6,562 bases of DNA from Betaproteobacteria bacterium. GTDB taxonomy: Bacteria > Pseudomonadota > Gammaproteobacteria > Burkholderiales > SG8-41. The position numbers and the translations under genes are program-made. The stretch covers positions 1 to 6,562 of the forward strand of contig JAQGNC010000079.1 in the NCBI GenBank assembly GCA_028292065.1, written 5' to 3'. Position 1 is the first letter of the stretch, and every line of letters starts with the position of its first letter. The notes beneath the pieces were generated by a model. The model made no database searches. It saw only the letters and a list, made by a program, of their open reading frames with translations, and was not told where the DNA came from. Positions 5,663 through 6,562 of this stretch are shown piece by piece.

Positions 5663-6044
5663 TCGACCTCGCTTCGAGCACCACGCACGCGCACGCGAGA
5701 CTTTTCTCGTCGCTGATCGTCAGGTGGTGACCGACGATGCCTTCCCCCGCCATCAATGTCTCGAGCTTCGGATGGAAGACCAGACTCGGCTTGCCCAGGC
5801 GATTCTGTACGACGCTGATGCACTGCAGGGTCACAGGATAGCGGAAGCCGGTTCCCATCGCTTTCGAAAACGCTTCCTTCGCGGCGAAGCGGTTCGCGAC
5901 GAAGAGCACCGGGCGCGAAGTCTTTTCGAAACCCGGCCACTCGCGCTCGGTGAGCACGCGGCGCGCGAAGCGCTCGCCGTATTTCTCCAGCAGCCGCTCG
6001 ACGCGGTGCGGCTCCACGACGTCGATGCCGATGCCGTAGATCAA
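5649..6044 (-). CDS. acpS: Holo-[acyl-carrier-protein] synthase
   Basis: AcpS transfers 4'-phosphopantetheine from coenzyme A to the serine of acyl carrier protein, activating fatty acid synthesis. The 131-residue length is normal. The N-terminus IYGIGIDVVE carries the Mg2+-binding D8, and the second signature RFAAKEAFSKAMGTG carries E57 and K61. The C-terminal strand HHLTISDEKSLACACVVLE is typical. The start codon is TTG at 6044-6042, not ATG: conserved residues begin at codon 2, so no later start fits, and TTG overlaps the pdxJ stop as TTGA. No clear Shine-Dalgarno is seen, which points to re-initiation by ribosomes ending pdxJ. The pairing of pdxJ and acpS is conserved in proteobacteria. 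Confidence 0.97.
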   Translation of the reverse strand: MIYGIGIDVVEPHRVERLLEKYGERFARRVLTEREWPGFEKTSRPVLFVANRFAAKEAFSKAMGTGFRYPVTLQCISVVQNRLGKPSLVFHPKLETLMAGEGIVGHHLTISDEKSLACACVVLEARSNGSS

Positions 6045-6562
6045 GGGCGCGAGCCGATCGCGTCGAGGTACGCGCGCACGGTGGCTGCGAGCCCGAGCTC
6101 GAGCGCGTCCGCGATGAGGGCGTGGCCGATCGAGACTTCGAGCACGCCCGGGACCTGCGAGAGGAAGCGCGGCAGGTTGTCGCGGTTCAGATCGTGGCCG
6201 GCGTTGATGCCGAGGCCGGCGGCCTGCGCCGCGCGCGCGGCCGCGGAATACTGCGCGAGCACTTGGTCGTCGCGCTTTGACCCGAAGTGCTTCGCGTAAG
6301 GCTCGGTGTAGAGCTCGACCCGGTCCGCGCCGATGTCCGCCGCCCGTGCCATCGCTTCCGGCAGGGGGTCCATGAAGAGGCTCACGCGTACGCCGAGCGC
6401 TTTCACTTCAGTGATGAGCGGGCGCAGGCGCTCGCCGTCGCGAGCGAGGTCCCATCCGTGATCGGACGTCGACTGGCCGGGGCCGTCGGGGACGAGCGTG
6501 AACTGATGGGGTCGCACTTTGCGCACGAGGTCGAGCGCGTTCTCGAAAGGATTGCCTTCGAT
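6041..6562 (-). CDS. pdxJ: Pyridoxine 5'-phosphate synthase (3' part; start outside the window)
   Basis: PdxJ joins 1-deoxy-D-xylulose 5-phosphate and 3-amino-2-oxopropyl phosphate to make pyridoxine 5'-phosphate, the ring-closing step of DXP-dependent vitamin B6 synthesis. The 173 visible residues are the C-terminal part of a protein of about 243-260 residues. The frame is open to the right edge at IEGNPFE, where the Glu aligns with E72 of E. coli PdxJ, so about 70 residues are missing. Seen here: QFTLVPD and TSDHGWDLA, VSLFMDP (60-66), ELYTEPYA (83-90), NAGHDLN (120-126) and SIGHALIADAL (144-154), which hold the active-site and phosphate-binding positions. The GTG at 6526 is inside the gene and is not its start. 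The TGA overlaps the acpS start by 4 nt. Confidence 0.96.
   Translation of the reverse strand: MEGNPFENALDLVRKVRPHQFTLVPDGPGQSTSDHGWDLARDGERLRPLITEVKALGVRVSLFMDPLPEAMARAADIGADRVELYTEPYAKHFGSKRDDQVLAQYSAAARAAQAAGLGINAGHDLNRDNLPRFLSQVPGVLEVSIGHALIADALELGLAATVRAYLDAIGSRP

Noticed and set aside
1..6562. CRISPR array, insertion sequence, phage or toxin-antitoxin genes
   Set aside because: No spaced direct repeats, transposase motifs, terminal inverted repeats or small toxin-like ORFs stand out. The coding density is filled by recognised genes.

Overview
The window is a GC-rich (by eye about two-thirds G+C), gene-dense piece of bacterial chromosome, and every feature I can support is on the minus strand. 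The gene order and protein style suggest a betaproteobacterium, probably Burkholderiales or a relative. The order pdxJ-acpS-nagZ is characteristic of that group. The PdxJ has the betaproteobacterial style (IEGNPF, TSDHGWDLA, YTEPYA). The block uvrC-pgsA-tRNA-Gly-tRNA-Cys is an old proteobacterial synteny, also found in E. coli as uvrC-pgsA-glyW-cysT-leuZ. The group assignment is inference from synteny and motifs; no database was searched.

Layout in transcription order, from high to low coordinates: the end of pdxJ (vitamin B6 synthesis, cut by the right edge), acpS (activates acyl carrier protein), nagZ (peptidoglycan recycling), a cation diffusion facilitator (Zn-type efflux), and a family 5-like iron-sulfur uracil-DNA glycosylase. 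These five genes are joined by overlaps of 4 or 14 nt, so they look like one translationally coupled operon. A 124-nt leader containing an 8-bp inverted repeat follows. Next come uvrC (nucleotide excision repair) and pgsA (phosphatidylglycerophosphate synthase), which overlap by one base. A good sigma-70-type promoter sits directly after the pgsA stop codon and serves tRNA-Gly(GCC), which is followed by a strong terminator-like hairpin and then tRNA-Cys(GCA). After a 140-nt spacer, the first 39 codons of a membrane protein, probably a chemoreceptor, run off the left edge.

Functionally this is mostly housekeeping: cofactor, lipid and cell-wall metabolism together with two DNA repair genes. The two less conserved members are the metal transporter and the uracil glycosylase, inserted between nagZ and uvrC. 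I see no mobile element, CRISPR array, phage gene or clearly new system. The more unusual points are small-scale: a terminator between two tRNAs, a TTG start for acpS, and a hairpin lying between a Shine-Dalgarno and its start codon.
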